A stretch of DNA of 64,000 nucleotides from Omphiscola glabra (lineage: Eukaryota > Mollusca > Gastropoda > Lymnaeidae). The position numbers and the translations under genes are program-made. The stretch is from the NCBI GenBank assembly GCA_964017045.1, contig OZ024809.1, positions 10,377,012-10,441,011 on the forward strand. Reading direction: 5' to 3'. Under the pieces are notes generated by a model that saw nothing but the letters and a program-made list of their open reading frames with translations, did no database searches and had not been told where the DNA came from. Positions 1 to 10,612 of this stretch are shown one piece after another. Numbering within the stretch: the first letter of the stretch is position 1; each line of letters opens with the position of its first letter.

Positions 1-190
1 CCAGTGTGTCCGTCTGTCCATAACTACTAATGGAAAACTGGCATCAGTGTGTCCGTCTGTCCATAACTACTAATAGAACACTGTCACCAGTGTGTCCGTC
101 TGTCCATAACTACTAATGGAACACTGGCACCAGTGTGTCCGTCTGTCCATAGCTACTAATGGAACACTGGCACCAGTGTGTCCGTCTGTC
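1..190. repeat. 43-bp minisatellite, about 4.4 copies
   Basis: Head-to-tail copies of a 43-bp unit containing GTGTCCGTCTGTCCATAAC followed by an ACTAATGGAACACTGG segment. The array starts at or before the window edge, so its true length is unknown. Copies differ by a few substitutions. Confidence 0.9.
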
Positions 191-536
191 CTCCGTCTAC
201 ACACACAGTCGTAGATGTTCTTCACCGGAAACGCCGTGCTCTACACACGTTCAAATATCTAGGCCAGTGTCTGGCTACATTGTCCAAGAAAAAGGAAAGG
301 GGGGGGGGGTCAAGGCACGGCCAGGTGTTATTGTGGCACAAAGCCACGACCTTGACACAGCCCCCCCCCCCCCCCACACACACACACCCTTTCATCTCTA
401 TGTTTTACGTTCAGCTTTCAGCGCCGGTACATGTGTTGAAGGTAGATTTGGCGTGTACGCTTTTGATGTACACATATCAACAGAGTACGAGTTTATTATA
501 TCTTCCGAACACCCTGATGTGTTTTATCCGTCTGAA

Positions 537-708
537 CAGTGGCGTAGCAAGGGGGGGGGTGCCGTTAGCCCCGGTGCGGCACCTTTTGTTCTCTTCATGC
601 GCAATGTGGAGGGTAGGCATTTTCAGCCAAAAAAGCAGGTGTTTTTTTTTTTTCGTGGAATGGGACGGCAAAACTCTTGACCCGGTACCAGCCTTAGCTA
701 CGCCACTG
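537..708. mobile_element. Short hAT-type non-autonomous element (MITE)
   Basis: About 172 bp bounded by inverted ends: CAGTGGCGTAGCAAG on the left and CTTAGCTACGCCACTG on the right. No transposase frame. The same end sequence recurs at 3728-3911, where an exact 8-bp target duplication supports hAT-type insertion. I see no clear duplication at this copy. Confidence 0.65.
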
Positions 709-1435
709 AGTAGCCTACTAGGTAACATAGTTCCTCATGGATGGCGCAATTAACACATCGACTGTGGAAGTCGCGACGTATGCCATTATCATTAGTGACA
801 AATGATTAGCCTGTTGTTGGGAGAGTTTCTATTGATTTAATCAATTATATATGGGTCATGCATCACCCCTCTTAACGGAGAGGAAGACACATTTTTTTAA
901 AGGTGCTTGAGCAGAATGAAGGTGTGTGTGTTTTGGGGGGGGGTGTGACCTCCGGAGGGGTATAATTGTTCCGGGGGGAAAAAAAGCTAACAAATGGTTT
1001 CAACGACCCATCGCACGTGGCTGGCGCGCGCCAAACGAGTATGACAATGTCACCTAGCACGTGCCCCTGTGGACAGGTGGTCGGCAACTTGAGGATCCTG
1101 CTTTAAAAAAAAAAGGGAAAGCTAAAAATAAACCAAGACACAGAGAATGGAACAACTGGCAACTTAAAGTAGTCTCCAAACACAATGAAAAGCACGAAGT
1201 TCTAAAAATACGGCCTTAAAATCCTACAAAAAGTCGTAATACTAAAATTCGCCACTAAAACACGATAGACCCTAATACCTAAAATATGCCCTTAAAAATT
1301 ATCGAAGATCCCTGATACCTAAACAGAGATCTAACTTTGGCAAAACAAAGCTTTCATTGGCACAAAACAAAGCTTTCATTGGCACAAAATAATTGTCCCA
1401 AATCTAAACAAAAATTAAAATACAATAGATAGGAA

Positions 1436-1614
1436 CAGAGGCGTAGCTAGAGTGTTTGGCGCCCGGGGGACAAGATTCATTTTAAAGAGCCTCCCTCTCT
1501 TTTTTTCAACTCTCAAACCCATTATTTTCAATAATAAAATAATATCAAAGCATATTTTGGCGCGCCTAACTAGTCTGGCGCCCATGGACATCTGCCCCAT
1601 TAGTTACGCCTCTG
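1436..1614. mobile_element. hAT-type MITE with 8-bp target duplication
   Basis: 179 bp with inverted ends CAGAGGCGTAGCTAGAG and TTAGTTACGCCTCTG. It is flanked by gataggaa (1428-1435) and gataagaa (1615-1622), a 7/8 match, as expected for a hAT insertion. The interior (GGCGCC...GGACA...GATTCAT, and later CTAGTCTGGCGCCC) is shared with a copy near 6258-6412. Confidence 0.75.
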
Positions 1615-1803
1615 GATAAGAATTATATTTATTTGGTGTTCATGGGATTACATTTTGTGTGTGGTGTTCTCGGATGTACATTGTTTGAGGTTCCCAAGCA
1701 TTACATCTAGTTAGGGTTCTCAGAATTACATTTAGTTGGGGTTCTCAGGAAATACATAAATTGGTGTTTTTCAGGAATTGCATTTATTTGGTATTCTCAA
1801 GAA

Positions 1804-2002
1804 CAGTGGTTCTCAACCTTCCTAATGCCACGACCCTTTAATGCAGTTCCTCAAGTTGTGACGACCCCCCAAACACAATTTTATTTTAGTTGCTACTTCA
1901 TAACTGTAGAGTATATGTGTTTTCCGATGGTCTTAGGGCGACCTCTGTGAAAGGATGGTTCGATCCCCTAAGGGGTCGCGACACACAGGTTGAGAACCGC
2001 TG
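1804..2002 (+). mobile_element. SPIN-like hAT non-autonomous element, copy 1
   Basis: About 199 bp from CAGTGGTTCTCAACC to GGTTGAGAACCGCTG, the characteristic ends of SPIN-type hAT elements, with internal GATGGTCTTAGG and GGGGTCGCGAC blocks. Flanks ctcaagaa (1796-1803) and ctcaagag (2003-2010) form a 7/8 target duplication. No transposase is encoded. Confidence 0.8.
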
Positions 2003-3681
2003 CTCAAGAGTCTTATCCTCGCAGTCGAAGCAGTATCTAGTGATTCCTCTGTCCCTATGCCGTATGTAAGATTTTAGTCTTAGTTCGATTTCTGAACTCC
2101 ACCATTTACACCCAACACAGGAAACCTCACAGTAGGAACAGGGAATTCTCGTTAAAGGATATATTTAATCTACTTGAGTGTATTTCAAAAGTTAAGATCT
2201 TCCATGTGCCCTGGACATTGGTCTCTGATCCCCTTCCACCCCCACCCCCAGTTTTACTCTACCATTCCGTAATGACTTCCAGACTTCTTCCTCTTCTCCC
2301 GTCTTCCATTATGACGTAAACACTTCCTCCCCACCCACCGGGCACCTCCTCCACCACTGTGCCCCTCCCTGGCCTCCCCAGCGTGGGTTCTGTCTGACTC
2401 GGCAATTTCAAGTGGTCGAGTTGTTAGCCCTAAGGCCTACGCTCCACATGTAGCCATGTACATCATACATCTGGACGGAAGCACGGACGCAACTCTTCGA
2501 ATTTCAGACATTTCTCTTTATTTATATTAATCGTTTCCCTTATTATCCTTTAGGTTCCATTCAAATATTGTGTCAGTACTGAATGGGAAGTGTGTGTGTT
2601 AAGGGGGGGGGGGGGGGAAATGCGTTGATTTTTGGAGATCCGGCGTATGGGTGTGTATGGCATAGGAGAGGTGGTGGCAGGGGTCTCCGGGCAGAAAGTA
2701 GGAGTACGTACATTCATGAACGAATTTTTCAATGTTTTCTGTTTCAAATTACAACTCACGCTCAGGAACTCGTCAGGCAATTATTCCCCGAAAGTCTTGC
2801 TACAAGACTAAGTTCCGAAAGTCTTGCTACAAGACTAAGTTGAAGGAATGACGAAAAATTCAAACAAGGATTTTCAGAAAAATAAGTACGATGAATATTA
2901 AATAACAACACATTTACATTTATTTGGATCAATAAAAATATATTTTTTTAAATCTTATCTTATCTTATGAGTATTACATCAATAAATGAATGGAGTCTAG
3001 AACTAAAAGTAACACATGGTAAAAAAATATAGTAATTTTAAATTCTTTCGATGAGGAAAGACAAATATTAAACAAATATATATATGATATATACAATGAT
3101 GAGTATCGAATAAAGATACATGAGGGTAAGCGATTGCACACAGATTAAAATCTCAAATGTAAAAAGTGGGGGGGGGGGGCGGGGGAGTTACAGAAAAACT
3201 TTTTTGTGACGCGTAATTTTATTTGGTAAGTCCAAATAAATGTTTAATAATGGACTAGATATCAGCGAATGGAACCAAGAGTCGCAAGAAGAAAATAACA
3301 AAATATGAATATCAGACGTATTTAAATTCATATATGGGCCTGCACTACACGCATGGTTTTTGTGCGACTTATTTTTCCTGTGACCTTTTTCCTTTTCCAT
3401 AATCGTTTAGACTTTTTAAACATTTCCTGAACCACCCCCCCCCCCCCGGCCCATTCCTCATCCCCCAAGGATATTAAGTACCCCTACTGTAATAAAATAA
3501 AAAAATATTTAAAATATTTGTTATGGTAAATTTTTCCATCCTTCTTTAACTTTCTAGAAACTAAAAAAAAAAATAGCCATATGATTCATCAATATGTAAA
3601 TATTACAAATAATGCATAAAATATATTCCACCCCCAAAACAAACAACAACAACAAAAAAAAACAACTAATGAAACTCGTAT

Positions 3682-4134
3682 CCGGAAATTTGATCGAAAG
3701 AAATTTGATCGAACGGAAATTTGGTCGCAGTGGCGTAGTGAGGGGGGGGCAAAGGGGGCATCATGCCCCGGGCGCTACTCACAAACGGGCGCCAAATGGT
3801 ATATTTTATTATAATATTGTATGGTTTTCGAATGGGGGGGCGCTAAAAAGGTATTGGGGGCGCTAAAAAGGTATTGTGCCCCGGGCGCGAGTTACGTTCG
3901 CTACGCCACTGTTTGGTCGAATCGTTTTTTTTAGTTTATACGTTAAAATTTTGCGTCAAATTTCTTTTTGAACGCATTATTTTGTTTGACTATATAGTAT
4001 AGTGCGTTCAAAAAGAAATTTGACGAAAGTTTTAACGTCTGAACTGAAAAAAAAGATTCGACCAAATTTCCGTTCGATCAAATTACCGTCGATCAATTTT
4101 CCGTCGACGAAATTTCTTTCGATCAAATTTCCGG
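3682..4134. mobile_element. Foldback element with long inverted arms, interrupted by a MITE
   Basis: The left arm (3682-3727 plus 3912 to about 3976) and right arm (about 4008-4134) are near reverse complements: both contain CCGGAAATTTGATCGAAAG, GGAAATTTGGTCGAATC and CAAATTTCTTTTTGAACGCA in mirrored order. A loop of about 30 bp separates them. The left arm is split by the 184-bp MITE at 3728-3911. The right arm has an extra segment of about 30 bp not present on the left. Confidence 0.75.
3728..3911. mobile_element. hAT-type MITE nested in the foldback element
   Basis: 184 bp with inverted ends CAGTGGCGTAGTGAGG and GTTCGCTACGCCACTG. It is flanked on both sides by the exact 8-mer tttggtcg (3720-3727, 3912-3919). 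Removing it together with one flank copy restores a continuous left arm of the surrounding foldback element, so it inserted later. Confidence 0.85.
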
Positions 4135-5499
4135 TAACCAATTAAACTATCTTTAATCTGCTATTACTAATAAAATGCATATACAGGACGTTCTCTCTTT
4201 ACGTCGAGGTTTCGTTTTTTCAACGACGATGAACGCTGAAATCCGCCGCTAAGCACCCAACCCACACGTAAACAACATGTGACGTATGCAATTTTTACAT
4301 TTCATTATAAAATGGAGTCGTAGTTTATTGACATATGAGTAGGCATAGTGATAGAGAGATTGACTTGACGCCGACTGACGGTCACGTGATTGAAGTCGCT
4401 TGCGTGCTGTTCCGTTAGCTAGGCTACATGATGCAATCGTACCCACTAATGGCGCGCTGAAAAAAAAAACAGCTGGAACATTTCATTAAAAAAATTATTA
4501 TTACTTTTTTTTTTGTTTTTTTGCTCCCTGTGGCAACCGCCGTAACATGGTATCAACCTATTTTTAAAAAAAAATTAATTAATTACACATTTCTGAGTTT
4601 TCCCGCAGCCTTGGTATTGAACCTGGTTGAGAACCATTGTTCTAAATAAAATCTCACAGCCCCGTTGACCATTCACCCTGTCAGCCGCCTCCCCCCCCCC
4701 TCCGCCTTCCCCCTTTCCGCCTCACCCCCCCCTCCAAACAAATTGCCCCACCATCTCCCTTTTTAAAAAAATGTCAGTCTACCATTCATTCAAAGGTTGG
4801 TCAAACTTAGCCAACATGTGTCTGGGAACATCGTCGTCATGGTCTGCAAAACTTGACGGAAGTGGTCTATCTTGGGGGCATGCCATTGTATCAAACGTTT
4901 CAAATGGCGCAATTCATTGTTTCTCCATCCGCAGCTTGGACACAGCAGACGTTGTTACAGTGACCATAAGCGGCGCCCCGTCCGGCGGGAAGAAAGAACA
5001 ACAAATACACGTATCTGGTAAGAACTGAAAGACCACCGGGTGGTCAACCCAGACATGTGAAGTGTCAGAACTTATCAACGACCAGGTGTCGGCCGGCTGA
5101 TCGTCACGAGAGCACAATGACCGCCCCCTCCTGCCACCTCCACGCTCAAGGCTCATCCGTCCTGGAGGACACTCTAGGCGTAAAGCTAATCCCATGTGTT
5201 AATGTCGTTAATCCCGCCAAGGATGTGCAGACGATGACCGGGGAGCCGCCAAGTCGGTATGATGAGGACATCACTTGATGATGTCACCGTCCGACATCCT
5301 GTGACGATTAAATAAGATTAAGATTACCTGTGTGTATCGATTGATAACCAGTTGTGACTAGGTGTGTGCAGTGTACAGACATTTTCATGACAAATGTGGG
5401 TGGGAGGGGGGGTAGAAGAGGTGGTGAGGGCATCGGAGCCCTCAGGGCTATCCCATTTACTCAGGAAGAAATAACTATTCTAGAGGTTTCTATCAATTA

Positions 5500-5862
5500 C
5501 TACACTCATGCCACTATGACATTCTGCAACTTACTGTACTCATACAACATTCTACCAATTACTGCACTCATGCCACTATGACATTCTGCAACTTACTGTA
5601 CGCATACAACATTCTACCAAATACTGTACTCATGCCACTATGACATTCTGCAACTTACTGTACGCATACACATTCTACCAAATACTGTACTCATGCCACT
5701 ATGACATTCTGCAACTTACTGTACGCATACACATTCTACCAAATACTGTACTCATGCCACTATGACATTCTGCATTTTACTGTACGCATACAACATTCTA
5801 CCAAATACTGTACGCATACAACATTCTACCAAATACTGTACTACTGTACGCATACAACATTT
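5500..5862. repeat. About 61-bp minisatellite, 5 to 6 copies
   Basis: Unit contains CATTCTGCAACTTACTGTAC, CATACAACATTCTACCAAAT and CTCATGCCACTATGA blocks. Terminal copies are shortened. Confidence 0.85.
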
Positions 5863-6257
5863 CACGGGATGAAATCTCTCAATATAGAAAACTAGTAATA
5901 ATGAATTTTATGAATTGCAACAATATTGAAATTACAACATAATCTTTTTAGAGCAATCAACAATTAACTGTACTATAGATTGTTAAAGGTCTCTACAGCA
6001 TTATGAGTGGTCTCCTGCAATGTGGGTCTCCATTGCATTATGGGTCTCTACAACATTATGTGTCTCTAATGCATTGTGGGTCTCTGTTGCAGTATGGTTC
6101 ACTGCTAACTATAATAGTGCAGTGGTCCGGGCGCTGTTAGAAAAAGAATAGTGAAGGGGAACGGTATGTGTAGGCGTGTCGGTAGGCATTGGGCATTGTC
6201 GGTAGGCATTGAGCATTGGAATATAGGCATTAACCGGAAAGTTATAAGACGACAGTT

Positions 6258-6412
6258 TTTGGCGCCAGGGGACACGATTCATCCGCCCCCCTCCCCCGCA
6301 CAGTACTGAAACCCAATTTTTTTTTTTATCGTAAACTGGCATATAGCCCAATTTGGCGCTTCAACTAGTCTGGCACCCGGGTACATCTGTCCCCCCATCG
6401 GCTACGTATCTG
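6258..6412. mobile_element. Degraded MITE copy related to the element at 1436
   Basis: Shares GGCGCC, GGGGACACGATTCAT and AACTAGTCTGGC blocks in the same order as the 1436-1614 element, and ends in GGCTACGTATCTG. The left inverted end is not recognisable. Confidence 0.5.
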
Positions 6413-6924
6413 AAAGTTTTAACTTACAGAAATGCATACTGGCGGGGGTCTGGGAATGCTCACCAAAATCACAGAGGTTCTTGACAGACTTGACCTAGAA
6501 GTAAAATTAAACAACGCCTAAAAACAAAGTTTTTTTTTTATAAATCCTTAATGAAACAGAATATCCCGCAATGGAGGGTGAGGCTAAAAATTTGATAGAA
6601 AGTGTTGTCATCGGCAGAGTCTATGTGCAAAGTTTCAGCTCGATAGGTTGACGGGACATGGATGAATTAGCCGTCCGAAGATTTGTGTCCTCCAGCTACG
6701 ACAAAAAGCGAAGTTAATACAAAGGATTCGAAAACGAGAGTACGTAATTTAAAAAACACATAATATTGAAGCTGATTTTAACAATTTAATTAAAGTATTC
6801 GATTACGAATAGGATATGACGTCAGAGTGTCAATGTGGGTTGGAAGCGCCGGCCTGTTTGATTTCAATATCTATAATACATGTATTCCCATCTCCACTCC
6901 ACTCCCTGAAAGTGTTCTAGAATT

Positions 6925-7103
6925 CAAAGGTTCTCAATCTGTGGGTCGCACGACCCTTTCCCAGGGGTCGCCTAAGACCATCTGAAAACACATATGCTCT
7001 ACATTTAAGAAGGAGCCACGAAAATAATTTTGTGTCTGGGGGTCGCCACAACATGAGGAACAGTATTAAAGGGTCGTGGCATTAGGAAGGTTGAGAACCA
7101 CTG
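6925..7103 (-). mobile_element. SPIN-like hAT non-autonomous element, copy 2
   Basis: About 179 bp, opposite orientation to copy 1. It begins AGGTTCTCAATCTGTGGGTC, contains GGGGTCGCCTAAGACCATC and ends GGTTGAGAACCACTG. TTCTAGA occurs just outside each end, offset by two bases on the left, suggesting an altered target duplication. Confidence 0.75.
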
Positions 7104-7302
7104 TTCTAGATTGACGAGCCTCACCTCGCGCGCGCATCTGTGTAGCGCCATTCTGACGTCTGCTCTCACCATTGGGACGGACAGGTGGTCGGGACACACT
7201 GAACACTTCCTCCCTTTAGACTTGCAGTTTGACCTTGTGTGAGTTGTGTCTACCGGCTAATGGGCAGTCCGTTTGAGTGATAGGCACAACAACCCACTAG
7301 CG

Positions 7303-7492
7303 GAGTGATTCTCAACTTTCCTAATGCCGCGACCCATTAATACAGAACCTCATGTGGTGGCGAGCCCCCCAAAACGCAATATTATATTCTTTTCTTTTTA
7401 AATATGAATTTTTCGATGGTCTTAGGCGACCCCTGGGTAAGGGGTCGTTCGACCCCACAAAGAAGTCGCGACTCACAGGCTGAGAACCGCTG
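7303..7492 (+). mobile_element. SPIN-like hAT non-autonomous element, copy 3
   Basis: 190 bp, same orientation as copy 1. Starts GAGTGATTCTCAACTTTCC and ends GCTGAGAACCGCTG, with internal GATGGTCTTAGGCGACCCC. Flanks cactagcg (7295-7302) and cacttgcg (7493-7500) form a 7/8 target duplication. Confidence 0.8.
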
Positions 7493-7849
7493 CACTTGCG
7501 GATACGGGAAGAAAGGTTGTGTGCCGTTGTTGATTACAAGGGGAGACATGATGGGGGTGGTAGAAAGAGGGTGGAGGGTATTTAAATTCTAAAATATCAC
7601 AATGTGATAAATCTAATTAGTTCTGATCAATATGGGTGATAATCATCCACTCTTGAGTATTCATGTATCCAGTCATTTGACACTGACCTTGGCCTTGGCG
7701 TCTCGCAGGCTACTGTAAGACACGAGGAACATCTACCAACACAATTCATGGCACCACAGTACTATTATGTACCGTCAAAGACCCAGTCTAACACAAGTGA
7801 AAAGACGATGTGACGATTCATCGCCTTAATGCTAATTAATAATATGGAT

Positions 7850-8150
7850 AGTGGAAGAACAAGTCATATAGCAGTGGAAGAACAAGTCATATAGCAATGG
7901 AAGAACAAGTCATATAGCAGTAGAAGAACAAGTCATATAGCAGTGGAAGAACAAGTCATATAGCAGTGGAAGAACAAGTCATATAGCAGTGGAAGAACAA
8001 GTCATATAGCAGTGGAAGAACAAGTCATAGCAGTGGAAGAACAAGTCATATAGCAGTGGAAGAACAAGTCATATAGCAGTGGAAGAACAAGTCATATAGC
8101 AGTGGAAGAACAAGTCATATAGCAGTGGAAGAACAAGTCATATAGCAGTG
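7850..8150. repeat. 23-bp minisatellite, about 13 copies
   Basis: Near-perfect array of a unit containing GTGGAAGAACAAGTCATATA. One copy lacks two bases. Confidence 0.92.
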
Positions 8151-8929
8151 GCAGTGGAATATTTCTTCATCATGTTAAATCACCCTTCTCTGCAGCTCCC
8201 TTTCTGATCCAGATATCCAAATCACTTCTACAACAAACGTCTCGTATGAATGGTGACCAGATTTTTAAAATTTATTTCGTATGTGAATGTATATTAGATG
8301 CAGTCGTGGGTGCAGAAAGAGAAAGATGCCCGGCAGATCGCAGGGGTACAAACAATAAAATAACGCCTTAAAATTAAGATGTCCGGGTTCCCAAAATGAA
8401 AATATACTAAACGGGTAGACGGGGCGTATCAACAATGAAAGCGGGGTAGAGAAATTAAAATGTCTTGCAAGGCACCACTAAGCTGCAAAACATATACAAA
8501 AAATGAACCTAGTGTCCAAGGGCGTCATTTCAGTTTTTTCAAAACGTGTGGGGGGGGGGGGGGGGGCAAAAACCAAAACTTGGTCGGCTTGTTAAGTTGT
8601 TTATTACTACTAGAGGCGCCACAGTGCATAGGAATTTAAATAAAACCTGCCCTACCTAAATGACGCCCCTGCTAGTGTCCTTTATGATACATAAAATCCC
8701 CTTATTATTATTGTCTTAATACTTTTATTTAGTAAATATATATATTAAAATGACCCTGTTGGTGGGGGGTTATAGTCTCCTTATATTCGTCATTGTATTA
8801 TTATGTAAAATGTATGAATCAATTGTACCCGAAATGCCATTTCCTTTATTTAAAATCATCTAATCCCATGTTTCCATCGAGTTGTTCAAGAAAGAAACAC
8901 GTTAAAAATAGACGATCGCAGTCCGAGTC

Positions 8930-9130
8930 ATAATCAGCTTGCGTAATGGTTAGATCGGGTCGGGGCCGTCTTTGTTTGGCCGGTAGAGCGAGGAGGAAAA
9001 AAAACAACTTCTGCTTGCAAACAAAGACCAAAGATGGAGGGAATGGATCGATAGCTAGTGGGGCGAATCGTGGAAAGGATTCTGAAACTTTCCCGCCAGA
9101 TTTCAGTGTGACGTAGTGGCCAGCCTCCTC
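8930..9130 (+). promoter_or_regulatory. Candidate POLA1 promoter with E2F-like site
   Basis: A locally CpG-rich island in AT-rich surroundings. It contains TTTCCCGCC (9089-9097), a consensus E2F site, and a TGACG CRE-like half site about 20 bp later. POLA1 is an established E2F target in animals. A good donor follows at 9167/9168. The promoter assignment is inference: no TSS signal is directly visible. Confidence 0.4.
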
Positions 9131-9167
9131 TCACGCGTGGAAGTGGACGCTAGATTTGGAGGGAAAG
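9100..9167 (+). other. Candidate non-coding first exon of POLA1
   Basis: Ends at GGGAAAG|GTAAAG. The 9168-10610 interval looks intronic (AT-rich) and ends with a strong acceptor, TTTCTGCCATTTCCTGGCAG, two bases before the first in-frame ATG (10613). The exon contains no ATG from 9090 onward, so the spliced leader would place ATG 10613 first. The exon's 5' edge is a guess. Confidence 0.35.
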
Positions 9168-10160
9168 GTAAAGAATGGGTACGACCACCACCCCACCCCC
9201 CAAAACCTCCCTAAACTGTCTGCCCGCAGGGGTAGAGCCAGGCCCAATAAATAGTGACCCAGTAGGTGCATGGCGCCAATTCGATCAGCTGCTTCTCACT
9301 AGCTCAAAGCTGTTTGTGAAATGTATCACTGTACTTACTGATACTGTGACAATCAGCTTTAAGGATTTCCTAAGTTAAGGTAGATAGTGTAGACTGTGAA
9401 ATCATGTGTGAAAGTGTATAAGGCTCAACGTATGCTTATAACAGGATTATGATGTGATTCTACTATTTCTAGCTAGGTATCGTTACTATAGGCCTTTATT
9501 ATCCTTGTGTTTGATTTTTAAAATTATTGCTAAGAGGCTTAAGGTCTAAATATCAGCCAAGCAAGTGATTCACGTTTCACTTATTAAGGGTAAGTAAAAA
9601 AAAAAAGTTATGGAGACTTCTTATTCAAGGCGTTAAGATTCCACGAGTAGTTTTAATCACTATAAACAGAAGATAATCTGACTAAAATTAAATCACTTTA
9701 TGTTCCTATTACTATTTTTTAAAATACAAAGGCAAAGGCGTTTTTCCAATAACTTAGATCTAAGAAAAATTGCTAATACTATATGTATATATTAGCTTAA
9801 CCTCCATATTTAAAGTTAAAATAATTTTATAGTTATAAGGAGTTTTACAATGAGAATGCTCTAAAAATATATATACAATAATTGTTATAGTAAGTTAAAA
9901 AGTTAAGAGTAAAATCTCGGATTTATAGGTGGGGTTAATGAATTAATGTCTAGGCATAGGCTTTAATGTCTTAACAGAAATCTAGAGATATTGATTTACA
10001 GCTGGTTTAATTTGACATTGTTCCCTTACTAAGTTTAAGAACGATATCAATCCCTTTGGCCTTTGTGTCATGCGTGAACAAAGAATAAGGGAAACAACAC
10101 AACTTTATTATTTTTGGTTCCATTTTTTTATTTACCAATGGCCCAGTAGAGGGTAGGGTC

Positions 10161-10168
10161 GCGCGAAA
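10161..10168 (-). promoter_or_regulatory. E2F-like site
   Basis: GCGCGAAA, reverse complement TTTCGCGC, fits the TTTSSCGC consensus and lies 445 bp upstream of the first POLA1 ATG. Together with TTTCCCGCC at 9089 and GCGGGAAA at 10632 it makes three consensus sites around the gene's 5' end. Function is inferred. Confidence 0.35.
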
Positions 10169-10612
10169 CACAAACGAGGCTTGCCAGTTAGGTCTTGGGC
10201 CATGAAAGTTATTTTTGGCCTAATACTTTATTGACTTGTGTAATTAAAAGGGTTAGTATGATACCAAAATGTATGGACAACTAGTCTCTAAAGCAAGACA
10301 TAAGTTAGGTAAACTGATTAATTTCTCAAATAAATTTTATGAATATATTTTGTTAACATCATTCATTTGCTTCCAACTTAATAGGCATAAACGCAACAAG
10401 GGTTAATTTAAGTACTACATCTGAGTCTTTTATATGGCTGATGTTACATACTCAATATAAAAGGCTGATATGTGTTATTATAAGTCACGATTGCTTGATC
10501 GAATTTCAAGTTATGTCACATTTTTTGGTATCTCTGACTTAGCAGCCTGAAAAATAATATAATTCACTCAGGAAATGTTCTTTGGTCTCATTTCTGCCAT
10601 TTCCTGGCAGTG

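Larger units (their letters stand above)
1..8900. other. Repeat-rich intergenic region
   Basis: I find no convincing gene here. The stretch holds minisatellites, G/C homopolymer runs (near 300, 362, 2601, 3167, 3435, 8549), several short DNA transposons listed separately, and unique AT-rich sequence. Open frames are short and mostly lie in repeats. One segment, 4770-5280, has balanced composition and two open frames (ending at 5028 and 5278) that could be exon remnants, but I recognise no family and cannot support a gene. Confidence 0.6.

Noticed and set aside
4612..4650. SPIN-like end GGTTGAGAACCATTG
   Set aside because: Only one inverted end is recognisable, so an element cannot be delimited.
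4771..5278. Possible exons of an unknown gene
   Set aside because: The frames are short, and although splice-like sites exist (4934, 5018) I could not join them into a recognisable protein.
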